Shown: positions 1 to 8,230, counted from the first letter of the stretch. The stretch is 33,814 bases of DNA from Rhodocyclaceae bacterium (GCA_024710925.1 JANJTW010000036.1:1-33814); one strand, 5' to 3'. Notes: a model not told the origin generated them from the letters alone. Translations and numbers: made by a program.

Positions 1-762
1 TATACCCTTTCAGGCTTTGCCGTCGGCGCCATCGTCGGCCTCACCGGCGTCGGCGGCGGCTCGCTGATGACGCCGCTGCTGGTGCTGCTGTTCGGCGTGC
101 ATCCGGCGACGGCGGTCGGCACCGACCTGCTCTACGCGGCGCTGACCAAGGCCGGCGGCACCGTCGTCCATGGCCAGAAGGGCCACATCGACTGGCAGAT
201 CGGCAAGCGCCTGGCCGCCGGCAGCATCCCGGCGAGCGCACTGACCATCCTCGTCCTCGCACAGCTGCCCAAGCAGAGCGCGGCGATGACGCACCTGATC
301 TCGGTCTCGCTCGGCGTCGCGCTGCTGCTCACCGCCTGCGCCATCGTCTTCCGCCAGCGCATCCTCGCCTATGCGCTGAAGCACGAGGATTCGTTCGTGC
401 AGCGCCACATCGCGCCGGTCACCGTCGCCGTCGGCGCCGTGCTCGGCGTCCTCGTCTCGATCTCCTCGGTCGGCGCCGGCGCGCTCGGCGTTGCCGCACT
501 TTTCTTCCTCTATCCGAAGCTGTCGGCAGTGCGCATCGTCGGCAGCGATGTCGCCCACGCGGTACCGCTGACGCTGGTCGCCGGCACCGGCCACTGGCTG
601 CTCGGCAGCGTCGACTGGGCGCTGCTCGGCGCGCTGCTGCTCGGTTCGCTGCCCGGCATCTGGGTCGGCAGCCACATCTCGGCCAAGGTTCCGGATAGAA
701 TCCTGCGCCCGATCCTCGCCAGCATGCTGGTGCTGATCGGCGCGAAACTGATCGGCAGTTAA
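1..762 (+). CDS. TauE/SafE family sulfite/anion permease (5' truncated)
   Basis: The frame is open from the first base, so the N-terminus lies outside the window; 253 residues are visible. The fragment opens with a glycine-rich turn (GLTGVGGGSLMTPLL, about residues 13-27) typical of the first half of TauE/SafE permeases. A related segment recurs near residue 155 (SSVGAGALGVAALFFLYP), matching the family's internal duplication. Several hydrophobic helices follow, ending in a C-terminal helix (ILASMLVLIGAKLIG). Family members are inner-membrane transporters of sulfite, sulfonates or other small anions, and direction varies between members. It lies 42 bp upstream of cysI on the same strand, so a role in sulfur-oxyanion movement is a reasonable inference. 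Substrate and direction cannot be read from sequence. Confidence is high for the family and low for the exact function. Confidence 0.85.
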   Translation, partial: YTLSGFAVGAIVGLTGVGGGSLMTPLLVLLFGVHPATAVGTDLLYAALTKAGGTVVHGQKGHIDWQIGKRLAAGSIPASALTILVLAQLPKQSAAMTHLISVSLGVALLLTACAIVFRQRILAYALKHEDSFVQRHIAPVTVAVGAVLGVLVSISSVGAGALGVAALFFLYPKLSAVRIVGSDVAHAVPLTLVAGTGHWLLGSVDWALLGALLLGSLPGIWVGSHISAKVPDRILRPILASMLVLIGAKLIGS

Positions 763-804
763 AAGACCTAACATTCACCCCCCGACGCGAGAGGTTCCCC
801 GACC

Positions 805-2478
805 ATGTACCGCTACGACCAATACGACCAGGCGCTCGTCGACGAACGCGTCGCCCAGTTCAGCGACCAGGTCGCGCGCTGGAAGTCCGGCGAACTGACC
901 GACGACGAATTCCGCCCGCTGCGCCTGCAGAACGGCCTCTACATCCAGCGCCATGCGCCGATGTTCCGCATCGCCGTCCCTTACGGCATGCTCGCCTCGA
1001 ACCAGCTGCGCTGCCTGGCCCAGCTCGGCCGCCAGTACGACCGCGGCTACGGCCACTTCACGACGCGCCACAACATGCAGTTCAACTGGCCGGCGATCGA
1101 GGACGTGCCGGCGATGCTCGCCGAACTGGCCAAGGTGCAGATGCACGCGATCCAGACCTCCGGCAACTGCATCCGCAACATCACCACCGACCAGTTCGCC
1201 GGCGTCGCCGCCGACGAGATCCTCGACCCGCGCCCGCTGTGCGAGATCATGCGCCAGTGGAGCACCTTCCACCCCGAGTTCGCCTTCCTGCCGCGCAAGT
1301 TCAAGATCGCCGTGAACGGCGCGAAGGAAGACCGCGCGCTGACCTGGTTCCACGACATCGGCCTGCACATCGTCAAGACCGACGACGGTCTCACCGGCTT
1401 TCGCGTCATCGTCGGCGGCGGTCTCGGCCGCACGCCGATCAAGGGCGAAGTGCTGCGTGAGTTCCTGCCCTGGCAGGACATCCTGACGTATTGCGAGGCG
1501 ATCATCCGCGTCTACAACCGCTACGGCCGCCGCGATAATGCATACAAAGCAAGAATCAAGATCCTCGTGCAGGCGCTCGGCGTCGAGGAATTCGGCCGCC
1601 AGGTCGAGGCGGAATGGACACACCTGAAGGGCGGCCCGGCGACCATCACGCAGGCCGAGTACGACCGTGTCGCGGCCTTCTTCGCGCCGCCCGCCTACGC
1701 GACGCTGCCGGCGATCGACGAAGCCTTCGTGCAGCAGCAGGCGGAGTCCGTACCGTTCGCCCGCTGGGTCGAGCGCAACGTGCGCCCGCACCGCGTGCCG
1801 GGCTACGCGTCGGTGACGCTGTCGCTCAAAAAACCGGGCACCGCGCCGGGCGACGTCACTTCCGACCAGATGGACGCCGCCGCCGAGCTCGCCGACCGCT
1901 ACAGCTTCGGCGAGCTGCGCGTCACCCACGAGCAGAACCTGGTGCTCGCCGACGTCGAGCAGCGGCAGCTCTTCGCGCTGTGGCAGGAAGCAAAGGCCGC
2001 CGGTTTCGCGACGCCGAACATCGGCCTTTTGACCGACATGATCGTCTGCCCCGGCGGCGACTTCTGCGACCTCGCCAACGCCCGCTCGATCCCGGTCGCC
2101 AACGCAGTCCAGGCGCGCTTCGACGATCTCGACTACCTGTGGGACATCGGCGACATCGAACTCAATTTCTCCGGTTGCATGAACTCCTGCGGCCACCACC
2201 ACGTCGGCAACATCGGCATCCTCGGCGTCGACAAGGGCAACGAGGAGTGGTACCAGATCACCGTCGGCGGCGAGCAGGGCAACGACGCGCAGCTGGGCAA
2301 GGTGATCGGCCCGTCGTTCGCGGCGGCCGACGTGCCGGACGTGATCGAGAAGATCGTCCGTTTCTACATCGCGCAGCGCCAGGACGACGAGCGCTTCATC
2401 GACACCTTCCGCCGCCTCGGCATCGATGCCTTCAAGGTCGCCGTCTATGGCGACAAGGCGCGCCTGAAGGCGGCCTGA
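805..2478 (+). CDS. cysI: Sulfite reductase hemoprotein (CysI-type nitrite/sulfite reductase)
   Basis: This 557-residue protein reduces sulfite to sulfide with six electrons, using a coupled siroheme and [4Fe-4S] centre in the cytoplasm. The duplicated ferredoxin-like fold is visible as two parallel blocks: a first substrate-binding stretch near residues 78-95 (YDRGYGHFTTRHNMQFNWP) and a second near 366-380. The cluster/siroheme cysteines are C415 and C421 (CPGGDFC) and C458 and C462 (CMNSC). The ATG follows GAGAGG at a spacing of about 10 nt. It heads the cysI-DUF934-cysH-cysD-cysN series. No cysJ flavoprotein gene is nearby, so the electron donor is either encoded elsewhere or is a ferredoxin; that is inference. 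A pure nitrite reductase is less likely because the neighbours are all sulfate-assimilation genes. Confidence 0.95.
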   Translation: MYRYDQYDQALVDERVAQFSDQVARWKSGELTDDEFRPLRLQNGLYIQRHAPMFRIAVPYGMLASNQLRCLAQLGRQYDRGYGHFTTRHNMQFNWPAIEDVPAMLAELAKVQMHAIQTSGNCIRNITTDQFAGVAADEILDPRPLCEIMRQWSTFHPEFAFLPRKFKIAVNGAKEDRALTWFHDIGLHIVKTDDGLTGFRVIVGGGLGRTPIKGEVLREFLPWQDILTYCEAIIRVYNRYGRRDNAYKARIKILVQALGVEEFGRQVEAEWTHLKGGPATITQAEYDRVAAFFAPPAYATLPAIDEAFVQQQAESVPFARWVERNVRPHRVPGYASVTLSLKKPGTAPGDVTSDQMDAAAELADRYSFGELRVTHEQNLVLADVEQRQLFALWQEAKAAGFATPNIGLLTDMIVCPGGDFCDLANARSIPVANAVQARFDDLDYLWDIGDIELNFSGCMNSCGHHHVGNIGILGVDKGNEEWYQITVGGEQGNDAQLGKVIGPSFAAADVPDVIEKIVRFYIAQRQDDERFIDTFRRLGIDAFKVAVYGDKARLKAA

Positions 2479-2498
2479 GCGGACTGAGAGGAATGACC

Positions 2499-3008
2499 AT
2501 GACCACGATCATCAAGAACCGCCAGGCCGTTGCCGACGACTTCAGCACCGTGACGCTGGCCGAAGGCGAGACCGCCGAAACCGTCGCACTGCCCGCCGGC
2601 CCGCTGCTGGTGCCGATCGCCGTCTGGCAGGCGCGCAAGACCGAACTGCAGTCCCGCGGCACGCCGGTCGGCGTCTGGCTGGCCGCCGGCGAAGGCCCGG
2701 AAGCGATCGCCGGCGACCTGGCGACGCTGCCCGTCGTCGGCGTGCATTTCCCGAAGTTCGTCGACGGCCGCGGCTACTCGACCGCCCGCCTGCTGCGCGA
2801 GCGCTACAGCTACTGCGGCGAAATCCGCGCCCTCGGCGACGTGCTGCACGACCAGCTGTTCCTGATGGCGCGCTGCGGCTTCGACGCCTTCGCGCTGAAG
2901 GAAGGCAAGGACATCGCCAAGGCCGTCGCCGCCTTCGAAACTTTCAGGAACCCGTACCAGGCCGCGGTCGACCAGCCGCAGCCGCTGTTCCGCCGCCGCG
3001 CCGCCTAA
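2499..3008 (+). CDS. DUF934 domain protein of the sulfate-assimilation operon
   Basis: This 169-residue soluble protein starts 20 bp after cysI and ends 13 bp before cysH. DUF934 proteins are commonly encoded directly behind cysI in beta- and other proteobacteria and have no settled biochemical role. Visible landmarks are an N-terminal segment (TTIIKNRQAVADDFSTV), a central VVGVHFPKFVDGRGYSTARLLRERY motif region around residues 80-105, and RCGFDAF near 128. The DGRGYS-ARLLR region is the conserved core of the family. Two ATGs are possible (2493 and 2499). GAGAGG at 2486-2491 is only 1 nt from the first but 7 nt from the second, so 2499 is preferred. Position suggests a helper of sulfite reduction, for example in electron transfer or siroheme handling, but this is unproven. 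Confidence 0.85.
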   Translation: MTTIIKNRQAVADDFSTVTLAEGETAETVALPAGPLLVPIAVWQARKTELQSRGTPVGVWLAAGEGPEAIAGDLATLPVVGVHFPKFVDGRGYSTARLLRERYSYCGEIRALGDVLHDQLFLMARCGFDAFALKEGKDIAKAVAAFETFRNPYQAAVDQPQPLFRRRAA

Positions 3009-3021
3009 TCAAGAAACCACC

Positions 3022-3741
3022 ATGTCGATCAACATCAACCTGAACGACGCGCTGATCGCCTCGACCGCCGACAAGACGGACAAGGCGAAAGCCCTGCTCG
3101 CCGAGATCGCTCGCGACTTCGCGCCGGCCACCTTCGCCAACAGCCTCGGCGCCGAGGACATGGTGCTGACCGACCTGATCGTGAAAGAGAAGCTCGCCAT
3201 CGAGATCTTCTCGCTCGACACCGGCCGCCTGCCGCTCGAAACCTACGATCTGATGGCCAGGGTGCAGGAACACTACGGGCTGAAGCTCAAGGTGTTCACG
3301 CCGCGCGCCGAACTGCTCGAACCCTTCGTCCGCGAGAAGGGCATCAACGCCTTCTACGACTCGGTCGACAACCGCAAGGGCTGCTGCCACATCCGCAAGG
3401 TCGAGCCGCTGCAGCGCGCGCTCACCGGCAAGAAGGCCTGGATCACCGGCATGCGCGCGCAGCAGTCGGCGACGCGCGACGGCCTGCCGGTACGTGCCTT
3501 CGACGCCGGCAACGGGCTGGAGAAGTTCAACCCGCTCGCCGACTGGAGCGAGAAGGAAGTCTGGGCCTACATCAAGCAGCATGCGGTCCCGTACAATGCG
3601 CTGCACGACAGGTTCTACCCGTCGATCGGCTGCGCCCCCTGCACGCGCGCCGTCACCCCCGGCGAAGACATCCGCTCCGGCCGCTGGTGGTGGGAAAACC
3701 CCGAGACCAAGGAATGCGGGCTGCACGTGAAGCGCGCCTGA
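3022..3741 (+). CDS. cysH: Adenylyl-sulfate (APS) reductase, 4Fe-4S type
   Basis: This 239-residue thioredoxin-dependent reductase converts adenylyl sulfate to sulfite and AMP. The class is decided by cysteines: the paired C121-C122 (KGCCHIRKVEPL) and C204/C207 (GCAPCTRA) form the [4Fe-4S] ligand set of APS reductases, which PAPS-only enzymes lack. The catalytic cysteine is C232 in the C-terminal KECGLH motif. The substrate-binding segment (SLDTGRLPLETYDL, 64-77) is present. Absence of a CysC kinase domain in the neighbouring CysN fits direct use of APS. It follows the DUF934 gene by 13 bp and precedes cysD by 20 bp, so it is very likely cotranscribed with them. Confidence 0.95.
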   Translation: MSININLNDALIASTADKTDKAKALLAEIARDFAPATFANSLGAEDMVLTDLIVKEKLAIEIFSLDTGRLPLETYDLMARVQEHYGLKLKVFTPRAELLEPFVREKGINAFYDSVDNRKGCCHIRKVEPLQRALTGKKAWITGMRAQQSATRDGLPVRAFDAGNGLEKFNPLADWSEKEVWAYIKQHAVPYNALHDRFYPSIGCAPCTRAVTPGEDIRSGRWWWENPETKECGLHVKRA

Positions 3742-3761
3742 GCCGAAACACGATCCGAATC

Positions 3762-4697
3762 ATGACGACACTGACGAAAACCACCCTCTCCCACCTCGAC
3801 TGGCTGGAAGCCGAGGCCATCCACATCATGCGCGAGGTCGCCGGCCAGTGCGCCAACCCGGTGCTGCTGTTCTCCGGCGGCAAGGACTCGATCTGCATGC
3901 TGCGCATTGCCGAGAAGGCCTTTCGCCCCGGCAAGTTCCCCTTCCCGCTGATGCACATCGACACCGGCCACAACTACCGGGAAGTGGTGCAATTCCGCGA
4001 CAAGCGTGCCGCCGAGCTGGGTGAGCGCCTGATCGTGCGTTCGGTCGAGGATTCGATGAAGCGCGGCACGGTGGTGCTGAAGCACGCCGGCGAATCGCGC
4101 AACAAGCACCAGTCGGTAACGCTGCTCGAAGCCATCGAGGAATTCGGCTTCGACTGCTGCATCGGCGGCGCCCGCCGTGACGAGGAGAAGGCCCGCGCCA
4201 AGGAGCGCATCATGAGCTTCCGCGACGAATTCGGCCAGTGGGACCCGAAGAACCAGCGCCCCGAGCTGTGGAACCTCTACAACGCGCGTTCGCACAAGGG
4301 CGAGAACATCCGCGCCTTCCCGATCTCGAACTGGACCGAAATGGACGTCTGGCAGTACATCGAGCGCGAGCAGCTCGAGCTGCCGTCGATCTACTTCGCG
4401 CACAAGCGGCCGGTCGTGCTGCGCCAGGGTGCGATCGTGCCGGTGAACGTACCGCTGATGAACGGCGAGCTGACCAACCTGCCGAAGCCCGGCGAAGAGA
4501 TCGTCGAGCTGCAGGTGCGCTTCCGTACCGTCGGCGATATCTCGTGCACGGCGCCGGTCGAGTCGGATGCCGACAACGTCGCCAGGATCGTGCTGGAAAC
4601 GGCGACGACGACCATCACCGAACGCGGCGCCACGCGTCTGGACGACCAGACCTCGGAAGCCTCGATGGAACAACGCAAGAAGGAAGGTTACTTCTGA
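3762..4697 (+). CDS. cysD: Sulfate adenylyltransferase subunit 2
   Basis: CysD is the catalytic N-type ATP pyrophosphatase subunit of ATP sulfurylase. It forms APS from sulfate and ATP, driven by GTP hydrolysis in CysN. The 311-residue protein has the PP-loop SGGKDS at 38-43, followed by the conserved GARRDEEKARAKERI stretch and a C-terminal TERGATRLDDQTSEASMEQ region ending in KKEGYF, as in other CysD proteins. An in-frame upstream start at 3687 would add 25 residues that lie inside cysH and resemble nothing in the family, so the ATG at 3762 is chosen. Its stop codon overlaps the cysN start (TGATG), indicating translational coupling and equal subunit supply. Confidence 0.96.
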   Translation: MTTLTKTTLSHLDWLEAEAIHIMREVAGQCANPVLLFSGGKDSICMLRIAEKAFRPGKFPFPLMHIDTGHNYREVVQFRDKRAAELGERLIVRSVEDSMKRGTVVLKHAGESRNKHQSVTLLEAIEEFGFDCCIGGARRDEEKARAKERIMSFRDEFGQWDPKNQRPELWNLYNARSHKGENIRAFPISNWTEMDVWQYIEREQLELPSIYFAHKRPVVLRQGAIVPVNVPLMNGELTNLPKPGEEIVELQVRFRTVGDISCTAPVESDADNVARIVLETATTTITERGATRLDDQTSEASMEQRKKEGYF

Positions 4698-5971
4698 TGT
4701 CCGCCATGGAACACGTACAAGACAACGGCCTGCTGCGCTTCCTCACCTGCGGCAGCGTCGACGACGGCAAGAGCACGCTGATCGGCCGCCTGCTGTTCGA
4801 CACCAAGACCATCCTCGCCGACACGCTGTCGGCGATCGAGCGCACCTCGCAGAAGCGCGGCATGGAAGCCGTCGACCTGTCGCTGCTCACCGACGGCCTG
4901 CAGGCCGAGCGCGAGCAGGGCATCACCATCGACGTCGCCTACCGCTACTTCTCGACCGGTACGCGTAAGTACATCATCGCCGACGCCCCGGGCCACGAGC
5001 AGTACACGCGCAACATGGTCACTGCCGCGTCGACGGCGAACCTCGCCATCATCCTGATCGATGCGCGCAAGGGCGTGCTGACGCAGACCCGCCGCCATTC
5101 CTACCTGGCGCACCTGGTCAACATCCCGCACCTGATCGTCGCCGTGAACAAGATGGACCTGGTCGATTACGACCAGTCGGTGTTCGAGAAGATCCGTGCC
5201 GACTACCTGGAATTCGCGGCCAAGCTCGGCATCGACGACATCCGCTTCATCCCGATGTCGGCACTGAACGGCGACATGGTCGTGGACCGTGGCGACAGGC
5301 TCGACTGGTACAAGGGCCCGACCCTACTCGACGTGCTCGAAACCGCGCCGGCCGCGCACACCGAGAAGGCCGAGAAATTCCGCTTCCCGGTGCAGTGCGT
5401 CTGCCGCCCGCAGGATTCGGCCAACCCGGAACTGCACGACTACCGCGGTTTCATGGGCCGCGTCGAATCGGGTGAGATCGCCGTCGGCGACGAAGTCACC
5501 GTGCTGCCCTCGGGCCTGAGCACGCGCGTCAAGGCCATCGAACTCTACGGGCAGCCGCTGACGCATGCCGTTTCCGAGCAGTCGGTGACGATCCTCCTGG
5601 CCGACGAGATCGACATCTCGCGCGGCGACATGATCGTTAAGACGGCGGAAGCGCCGGAGCCGAAGAAGCAGATCGAGGCCATGGTCTGCTGGCTCTCGGA
5701 AACGCCGATGGATCGCGCCCGCAAGTACCTGATCCGTCACACCACGCGCGAATCGAAGGCGATGGTCGCCGGCATCGAGTACCGCGTCGACATCAACACG
5801 ATGGAATGGGTGCCGGCCGACAGGCTGGCGATGAACGACATCGCCAAGGTGGCGTTCAAGCTGGCGCAGCCGGTCTTCTGCGACCCCTATGCCGAGAACC
5901 GCGGCAGCGGCGCCTTCATCGTCATCGACGAGAGCAACAACAACACCGTCGGCGCCGGCATGATCGTCTGA
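4697..5971 (+). CDS. cysN: Sulfate adenylyltransferase subunit 1 (GTPase)
   Basis: This 424-residue translation-factor-like GTPase activates CysD. The G1 loop is GSVDDGKS (19-26), G3 is DAPGHEQY and G4 is NKMD, followed by two beta-barrel domains. The protein ends soon after DESNNNTVGAGMIV, with no C-terminal APS kinase (CysC) domain, unlike fused CysNC proteins. That agrees with the APS-reducing CysH encoded just upstream. The start ATG shares its first base with the last base of the cysD stop. It appears to be the last gene of the cluster, because a strong hairpin begins 28 bp after the stop. A large alternative frame reading further upstream is an overlap with cysD and is not used. Confidence 0.96.
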   Translation: MSAMEHVQDNGLLRFLTCGSVDDGKSTLIGRLLFDTKTILADTLSAIERTSQKRGMEAVDLSLLTDGLQAEREQGITIDVAYRYFSTGTRKYIIADAPGHEQYTRNMVTAASTANLAIILIDARKGVLTQTRRHSYLAHLVNIPHLIVAVNKMDLVDYDQSVFEKIRADYLEFAAKLGIDDIRFIPMSALNGDMVVDRGDRLDWYKGPTLLDVLETAPAAHTEKAEKFRFPVQCVCRPQDSANPELHDYRGFMGRVESGEIAVGDEVTVLPSGLSTRVKAIELYGQPLTHAVSEQSVTILLADEIDISRGDMIVKTAEAPEPKKQIEAMVCWLSETPMDRARKYLIRHTTRESKAMVAGIEYRVDINTMEWVPADRLAMNDIAKVAFKLAQPVFCDPYAENRGSGAFIVIDESNNNTVGAGMIV

Positions 5972-5998
5972 GTCCGCCGGACCGTTCCCGTTCGTCGC

Positions 5999-6035
5999 GG
6001 CGCGCGGCGCGGCCTTCCGGGCCGCGTCCCGCGCC
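5999..6035 (+). terminator. Strong hairpin behind cysN, probable end of the cys operon
   Basis: Left arm 5999-6014 and right arm 6020-6035 pair at 14 of 16 positions, plus one G-T pair, around a 5-nt loop (TTCCG). The hairpin starts 28 bp after the cysN stop. Only a short T run (TTTT near 6043) follows, so termination may be partial or Rho-assisted. The extreme GC stem could also protect the mRNA 3' end. Confidence 0.55.
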
Positions 6036-6090
6036 GCGAGCATTTTCCGGCGACGCCGCCCCGCCCCCGCCGCCCCGCCCCGATTCCGGC

Positions 6091-6103
6091 TAAAATCGCC
6101 GCC
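6091..6103 (+). promoter_or_regulatory. Candidate -10 element giving a leaderless mRNA
   Basis: TAAAAT at 6091-6096 matches the sigma-70 -10 consensus at 5 of 6 positions. The expected start point, about 7 nt downstream, falls on or next to the ATG at 6104. No Shine-Dalgarno sequence is present between them, and no good -35 is visible. Leaderless translation is an inference from spacing only. Confidence 0.35.
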
Positions 6104-6505
6104 ATGCTGAGAGCGACCCTGCAATTCTTCCGCGATGTCGGCCACGACGTAGTCGAGGCCGCCCGCTGGTTCTTCTCGCCGGATGCCTGGCGGATCATCC
6201 TCATCGTCCTCGCCAACATCGGCATGCTGGCCGCGCTCGGCTACGTCGCCATCCACAACTACGACTACTCGCGCGAAGTCTTCGCCCGCTGCCCGGCGAG
6301 CAAGAATCTCGTCTTCATGTCGGAATTCTTCGCGTTCACCTTCTTCGCGCTGTTCTCGCTCGCCGCCGTCGGCGAAATGGTGAACTGGGTGGACGCCAAA
6401 CGCCGCGGCGAAACGCCGGGCCGCCTCACCGCCTTCCTCGTCTACGGCACGCTGGCCGCCGCCTGCGGCACGCTGGCACTGCTCCTCATCATCCGCTGTT
6501 CCTGA
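6104..6505 (+). CDS. Unrecognised small three-helix membrane protein
   Basis: I do not recognise this 133-residue protein. Three hydrophobic segments are predicted by eye at about 30-50 (IILIVLANIGMLAALGYVAI), 70-90 and 109-131, with an N-terminal amphipathic segment rich in aromatic residues. The loop between helices 1 and 2 carries NYDYSREVFARCPASKN, and a basic loop (DAKRRGETPGR) precedes helix 3. No catalytic motif is seen. Codon usage looks like that of its neighbours, so it is probably a real native gene. There is no Shine-Dalgarno, but a -10-like TAAAAT lies just upstream, compatible with a leaderless transcript. Its stop is separated by a single base from the stop of the convergent pentapeptide-repeat gene. 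Function unknown. Confidence 0.7.
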   Translation: MLRATLQFFRDVGHDVVEAARWFFSPDAWRIILIVLANIGMLAALGYVAIHNYDYSREVFARCPASKNLVFMSEFFAFTFFALFSLAAVGEMVNWVDAKRRGETPGRLTAFLVYGTLAAACGTLALLLIIRCS

Positions 6506-6506
6506 T

Positions 6507-7280
6507 TCAGCGTCCGCGCACGACGAAGGGTTCGATCGCCGCCTCGGCAACCGACGCATCGAGGTTGCGCGCCTGGTCGAAACGGGCGCCCCAGACATCC
6601 GCATTGCTGAAGTTGGTCCGTTCCAGGTCGGCGCGCGCAAACACCGCCTGACGCAGCGTTGCGCCGGCCAGCCGCGTCCCCTTCAGCGTCGCGCCGCTGA
6701 AATCGACGCCGTCGAGCGCCGCGCCGGTGAGATCGGCGCCGGAGAGATCCGTACCGGCCAGGCGCGCACCGGAAAAAACGCCGCGGAAGACATAGCAGTT
6801 GCGCAGCGAGCCGCCGGCCAGGTCGATCCCTTCCATCAGCACGTCCTTCAGGTAGGCGCCGGAGAAATCGGCACGCGGCGCCTTCGCATCGATCAGGTTG
6901 GCGCCGAACAGGTAGGCACCGGCGAATTTCGCGGCGCTGAGGTCGGCGCCGTCGAGGATGGCATGGAAGAGATCGGCGTTGCCGAAGTCGGCACCGGCAA
7001 GGCGGCTGCCGTCGAACTTCGCCCACTTCGCGTTGGCACCGCGGAAATCGGCACCGCGCAGATCCGCCCGGCGCAGGTCCACACTCTCCAGCTTGGCGCC
7101 GGCGAAGCGGGCGCCGGCAAGATCGGCCCCGGCGAGCCTGCGGCGCGAGAAGTCGCAGTGGGCGAGGTCGGTGCGCGCCTTCGGCGCTACGCAGTCGCCG
7201 CGCGGCAAGGCTTGCGCCACCGCCGGCAACGGCAAGAGCCACAGCAGCGGCAGGACGAGGACGGCGGCGAATCCCGGCAT
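6507..7280 (-). CDS. Exported pentapeptide-repeat protein
   Basis: This 257-residue protein has a signal peptide (hydrophobic core LVLPLLWLLPLPAVA, likely cut after AQA near residue 24). About 40 tandem pentapeptides of the A(D/N)LXX type then run from about residue 38 to 240 (for example ADLAG ARFAG AKLES, ADLRG ADFRG). Such repeats fold as a right-handed four-sided beta-helix. Known members include DNA-mimic gyrase protectors, but this one is predicted to leave the cytoplasm, so gyrase protection is unlikely. Periplasmic location is inferred. The ATG is preceded by a good ribosome site (GGGAGG, 5 nt spacing). It lies 78 bp downstream of rlmB on the same strand and may be cotranscribed. No specific function can be assigned. 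Confidence 0.85.
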   Translation of the reverse strand: MPGFAAVLVLPLLWLLPLPAVAQALPRGDCVAPKARTDLAHCDFSRRRLAGADLAGARFAGAKLESVDLRRADLRGADFRGANAKWAKFDGSRLAGADFGNADLFHAILDGADLSAAKFAGAYLFGANLIDAKAPRADFSGAYLKDVLMEGIDLAGGSLRNCYVFRGVFSGARLAGTDLSGADLTGAALDGVDFSGATLKGTRLAGATLRQAVFARADLERTNFSNADVWGARFDQARNLDASVAEAAIEPFVVRGR

Positions 7281-7358
7281 GACTCCCTCCCGTGAGGATG
7301 CGGACAGGACGATTCTATGCCCGTTCCCTCACAAGGCGAGAGAGTTTGCGCAGCGGCT

Positions 7359-8093
7359 TCAGGCGGAACGCCGGCGACGCGCCTCGTACAGGCAGACGCC
7401 GGAGGCGACCGAAACGTTGAGGCTGGAAACGCTGCCGAGCATCGGGATGCGCACCAAGAGGTCGCAGGTCTCGCGCGTCAGCCGGCGCATGCCCTCGCCC
7501 TCGGCGCCCATCACCCAGGCTGTGGCCTGCGGCCAGTCGGCGGCGTAGAGGTCGGTCGCGCCCTCGTCGTCGGTGCCGACGACGAAGATGTCGCGCTCCT
7601 TCAGTTCGCGCAGCGTGCGCGCGAGGTTGGTCACCATGATGTAGGGCACCGTCTCGGCGGCGCCGCTCGCCACCTTGAGCACCGTCTGCGTCAGGCCGCA
7701 GGCACGGTCCTTCGGGGCGATCACGGCATGCGCGCCGACGGCGTCGGCGACGCGCAGGCAGGCGCCGAGGTTGTGCGGGTCCTGCACGCCGTCGAGCACC
7801 AGCAGGAAGGCCGGCTCCTCCAGCGTATCGAGCACGTCGTCGAGCGTCACGTGCCGCTGCTGCGCCGAGACGTGGGCGACCACGCCCTGGTGGCGGGCGC
7901 CCGGCGCCATCGCTTCGAGGCGCTTGCCGTCGATCGGCAGCAGCTTGATGCCGGCATGCTCGGCATGACGGATCAGGTCGCGCGCACGCGCATCCTTGCG
8001 CTCGGCGTCGAGGTAGATTTCGTGGATCGCCTCGGGGTCGTGGCGCAGCTTGGCGAGGACGGCGTGGAAACCGAAGAGGGTACGACGGGACAT
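7359..8093 (-). CDS. rlmB: 23S rRNA (guanosine-2'-O-)-methyltransferase RlmB
   Basis: This 244-residue SpoU/TrmH-class SPOUT methyltransferase methylates the ribose of G2251 of 23S rRNA in the E. coli system. The N-terminal substrate-binding domain begins [10 protein letters not shown]. The knotted catalytic domain shows the three SPOUT motifs: [28 protein letters not shown] and the C-terminal [18 protein letters not shown]. The frame extends 26 residues upstream of the chosen ATG, but that extension is Pro/Arg-rich low complexity and the family normally starts with a few residues before the FG(I/F)HAV motif, so 8093 is used. rlmB usually sits directly behind rnr; here a diguanylate cyclase gene on the opposite strand separates them, so rlmB needs its own promoter. 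Confidence 0.95.
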   Translation of the reverse strand: MSRRTLFGFHAVLAKLRHDPEAIHEIYLDAERKDARARDLIRHAEHAGIKLLPIDGKRLEAMAPGARHQGVVAHVSAQQRHVTLDDVLDTLEEPAFLLVLDGVQDPHNLGACLRVADAVGAHAVIAPKDRACGLTQTVLKVASGAAETVPYIMVTNLARTLRELKERDIFVVGTDDEGATDLYAADWPQATAWVMGAEGEGMRRLTRETCDLLVRIPMLGSVSSLNVSVASGVCLYEARRRRSA

Positions 8094-8178
8094 GGCGGCG
8101 GGCGGCGACAGGGCCGGCGGTAGGGGAGAAGCGCGGAGTCTACCGCGCCGGCCGTGTCCGGACCAGCGCAACGATGGT

Positions 8179-8230
8179 TTGACGCCGGCCGGGCAGCAGT
8201 ATATCTTTGATGCAAAATAAATATATCAAT
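8179..8230. promoter_or_regulatory. AT-rich divergent promoter region between rlmB and the GGDEF gene
   Basis: A short AT-rich island stands out from the surrounding DNA. For the + strand, TTGACG (8179-8184) and TATCTT (8202-8207) have a 17-bp spacer. For the - strand, TATACT (8203-8198) is a good -10 without a clear -35. TTGAT (8207-8211) and ATCAA (8225-8229) form an inverted repeat separated by 13 bp, possibly an operator. These are visual matches only. Confidence 0.4.

Noticed and set aside
775-2202. Long minus-strand open frame opposite cysI
   Set aside because: It mirrors the codon pattern of cysI, is rich in Arg/Asp/Val/Glu with no recognisable motif, and the + strand gene has intact catalytic cysteines. 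High GC content commonly gives such antisense frames.
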